Below, piece by piece: positions 21,187 through 22,170 of a stretch of DNA of 22,170 bases. The notes under the pieces are model-generated. The model ran no database searches, had not been told where the DNA came from, and saw nothing but the letters and a program-made list of their open reading frames with translations. This stretch comes from a virus: the IMG/VR virus record IMGVR_UViG_3300021376_000396, positions 1 to 22,170 of that record; one strand, 5' to 3'. The translations under genes were made by a program, and so were the position numbers. How positions within the stretch are numbered: position 1 is the first letter of the stretch; each line of letters starts with the position of its first letter.

Positions 21187-21637
21187 AACGGAGTTCTTGA
21201 GTTGCCTGCTTGGTCGATGGTCAAACAAAGATCAAGCATTCAGTAACCCAACACGCTATTCTTGGATTCTCAGTTCTTGGGATGATGTCGGTGAAGGAAA
21301 AATTCTCTCTAAGCAGTGGTATCACTACATGGGAGAAGATAAACCCTACCGAGAAAAGATTAAAACTTTTATTGAAACAGAATCTGGAATTTTAGCTCAA
21401 ACTTGGGATATTGATGGTACTCGGAACAATTTATGTGATATGCATATCACATTATCCAAAGGGGTTTGGATCGGTAAGAATCTTGGAACGGAGTGCATCA
21501 TTAATGGTGCAACACTCCGTTCCGAGTTCGAACTACAACCAGGTCAATTTTTAACTCGTGATGCTGGTTTCATAGATGATAAATTAGTCTGGGGCAGCCT
21601 AGACTATTATCATTTCGGGCGATTAGCGCAGCGGTAG
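21182..21637 (+). CDS. cpeT: CpeT/CpcT-type phycobiliprotein lyase
   Basis: This encodes 151 residues from ATG 21182. An earlier in-frame ATG at 21140 lies inside CP12. CpeT-type lyases attach bilin chromophores to phycobiliproteins. The family pattern is visible in LLGRWSNKDQAFSNPTRYSW, SKQWYHYMGEDKPYREKI and the NLCDMHITL region, followed by GTECIINGATLRSEFEL. The size suits the short cyanophage form. This points to a host with phycoerythrin, mainly Synechococcus, but also seen for Prochlorococcus phages. The last 21 nt, encoding GRLAQR and the stop, are the first bases of tRNA-Val. A promoter -10 box covers the start codon. The lyase activity is inferred from the family. Confidence 0.88.
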   Translation: MITEFLSCLLGRWSNKDQAFSNPTRYSWILSSWDDVGEGKILSKQWYHYMGEDKPYREKIKTFIETESGILAQTWDIDGTRNNLCDMHITLSKGVWIGKNLGTECIINGATLRSEFELQPGQFLTRDAGFIDDKLVWGSLDYYHFGRLAQR

Positions 21638-21688
21638 CGCAGTTGCTTTACACGCAATTGGTCGGCGGTTCGAATCCGTCATCGCCCA
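21617..21688 (+). tRNA. tRNA-Val (anticodon TAC)
   Basis: The acceptor stem GGGCGAT (21617-21623) pairs with ATCGCCC (21681-21687), with discriminator A21688 and no encoded CCA. The anticodon stem GTTGC/GCAAT (21642-21646 and 21654-21658) encloses TTTACAC with anticodon TAC at 21649-21651, which reads GUA valine codons. The T-loop TTCGAAT is present. Its first 21 bases are also the end of the cpeT reading frame. Confidence 0.95.
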
Positions 21689-21776
21689 TTGGTAATACCA
21701 AAAAACATTATGAGAGAATGAGTATTACCATTAGAGCCGTGGAAAGTGCCCTTTGAGAAGAGGGTGTACCCCCTTT
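21689..21776 (+). other. Structured spacer with competing hairpins
   Basis: TGGTAATAC (21690-21698) pairs perfectly with GTATTACCA (21722-21730), but the same left arm can instead fold locally (TTGGT-AAT-ACCAA, 21689-21701). Downstream, AGAGGG (21759-21764) can pair with CCCTTT on its left (21749-21754, closed by a GAGA tetraloop) or with CCCTTT on its right (21771-21776). No coding region is seen here. It could be tRNA-trailer RNA, a leader regulating the next gene, or a small RNA. Confidence 0.4.
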
Positions 21777-21806
21777 CTATACGGATGTAGAGTTCAATCG
21801 ATTTTA

Positions 21807-22170
21807 ATGCAACAATTCCTTACTGTAGCCCTGCCTCTCGTGGCAACGGTTACAACCAATATGGCAACGATGCCGATATTTCCTCCTTTGACGACACCTC
21901 CAGTGCCGTTTTCTATTATTAAGGAGTTTGAAACGACAGCGACCAAAGAGGTTGCTCCCGAAAAGCCAAAAGAGAAAAGGCTAATTTGTAAAGGGTGTTC
22001 AGACAATGAAAATGCTACCCTGGCATATTTCCAGGATCGTGGAATTAAAGACAGAAACGCCCTTGCTACCATCATGGGCAATATTAAACAAGAGTCTACT
22101 TTTGTTCCTAATATTTGTGAAGGTGGTAGTAGGACCAGTTACGGTGGTTGCTACGGCGGCTACGGACTGA
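21807..22170 (+). CDS. Exported lysozyme-like protein, 3' end outside window
   Basis: The frame is open from ATG 21807 to the window end (121 codons). The N-terminus MQQFLTVALPLVATVTTNMA lacks early basic residues but is hydrophobic enough for a signal or membrane anchor. A Pro/Thr linker and a Lys/Glu-rich stretch follow, then CKGC (from 21990). The part from about residue 73 includes AYFQDRG, IMGNIKQESTFVPNIC (candidate catalytic E near residue 98) and GGYGL at the window end. It resembles phage tail lysozyme-like or transglycosylase domains (GN-QES..., GYGL-QW). There is no clear ribosome binding site. The full domain cannot be judged from this window. Confidence 0.65.
   Translation, partial: MQQFLTVALPLVATVTTNMATMPIFPPLTTPPVPFSIIKEFETTATKEVAPEKPKEKRLICKGCSDNENATLAYFQDRGIKDRNALATIMGNIKQESTFVPNICEGGSRTSYGGCYGGYGL

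Noticed and set aside
1-22170. CRISPR array, insertion sequence or defence island
   Set aside because: No spaced direct repeat series, transposase or known defence gene was seen; the PD-(D/E)XK nuclease lacks Cas4 cysteines and Cas neighbours.

Overview
The window reads as a segment of a T4-like myovirus infecting marine cyanobacteria (a cyanomyovirus, most likely of Synechococcus or Prochlorococcus). T4-type replication and baseplate genes (RNase H, gp33, gp59, gp32, gp53, gp48, gp4, gp54, gp26, gp27) lie beside genes typical of cyanophages or their hosts: CP12, a CpeT-type bilin lyase, ThyX, PhoH and a DUF1825 protein. Three tRNA genes, tight start/stop overlaps and T4-late-type TATAAATA-like motifs agree with this.

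Layout. (1) 1-154: tRNA-Ser (5' end cut off) and tRNA-Pro. (2) 188-7872, plus strand: a metabolism, replication and transcription block. It runs from a small protein, glutaredoxin, a membrane protein and RNase H to a DUF6433-like protein, three small proteins (two membrane-anchored), ThyX, two small proteins, PhoH, a PD-(D/E)XK exonuclease, gp33, gp59, DUF1825 and gp32. The order 33-59-32 is that of T4, with DUF1825 inserted before 32. The block ends in a strong intrinsic terminator. (3) 7962-10135, minus strand: baseplate and head genes gp4-gp48-gp53. (4) 10166-20918, plus strand: gp54, gp26, a short -1-frame extension in the position of T4 gene 51, two very large tape-measure-like proteins carrying peptidoglycan-hydrolase domains, and the gp27 hub. 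(5) 20949-22170: CP12, CpeT, tRNA-Val, a structured spacer and the 5' part of a secreted lysozyme-like gene.

The genes fit one infection programme. ThyX and glutaredoxin supply and support nucleotide synthesis. RNase H, gp59, gp32 and the exonuclease process DNA. gp33 would couple the sliding clamp to late transcription from the TATAAATA-type promoters seen before the structural genes. The structural block builds the baseplate and tail. CP12 and CpeT would redirect host carbon metabolism and pigment biosynthesis.

The most interesting signals are: a classical T_TTT_TTC slippery heptamer at the end of gp26 that opens into a frame with no usual start codon; a dyad/pseudoknot at the gp32 promoter and leader; two adjacent tape-measure-like proteins sharing N- and C-terminal modules but carrying different hydrolases; a cpeT reading frame that ends inside a tRNA gene; and overlapping divergent late promoters between gp4 and gp54. 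All names come from motif and family recognition by eye. No database search was run.
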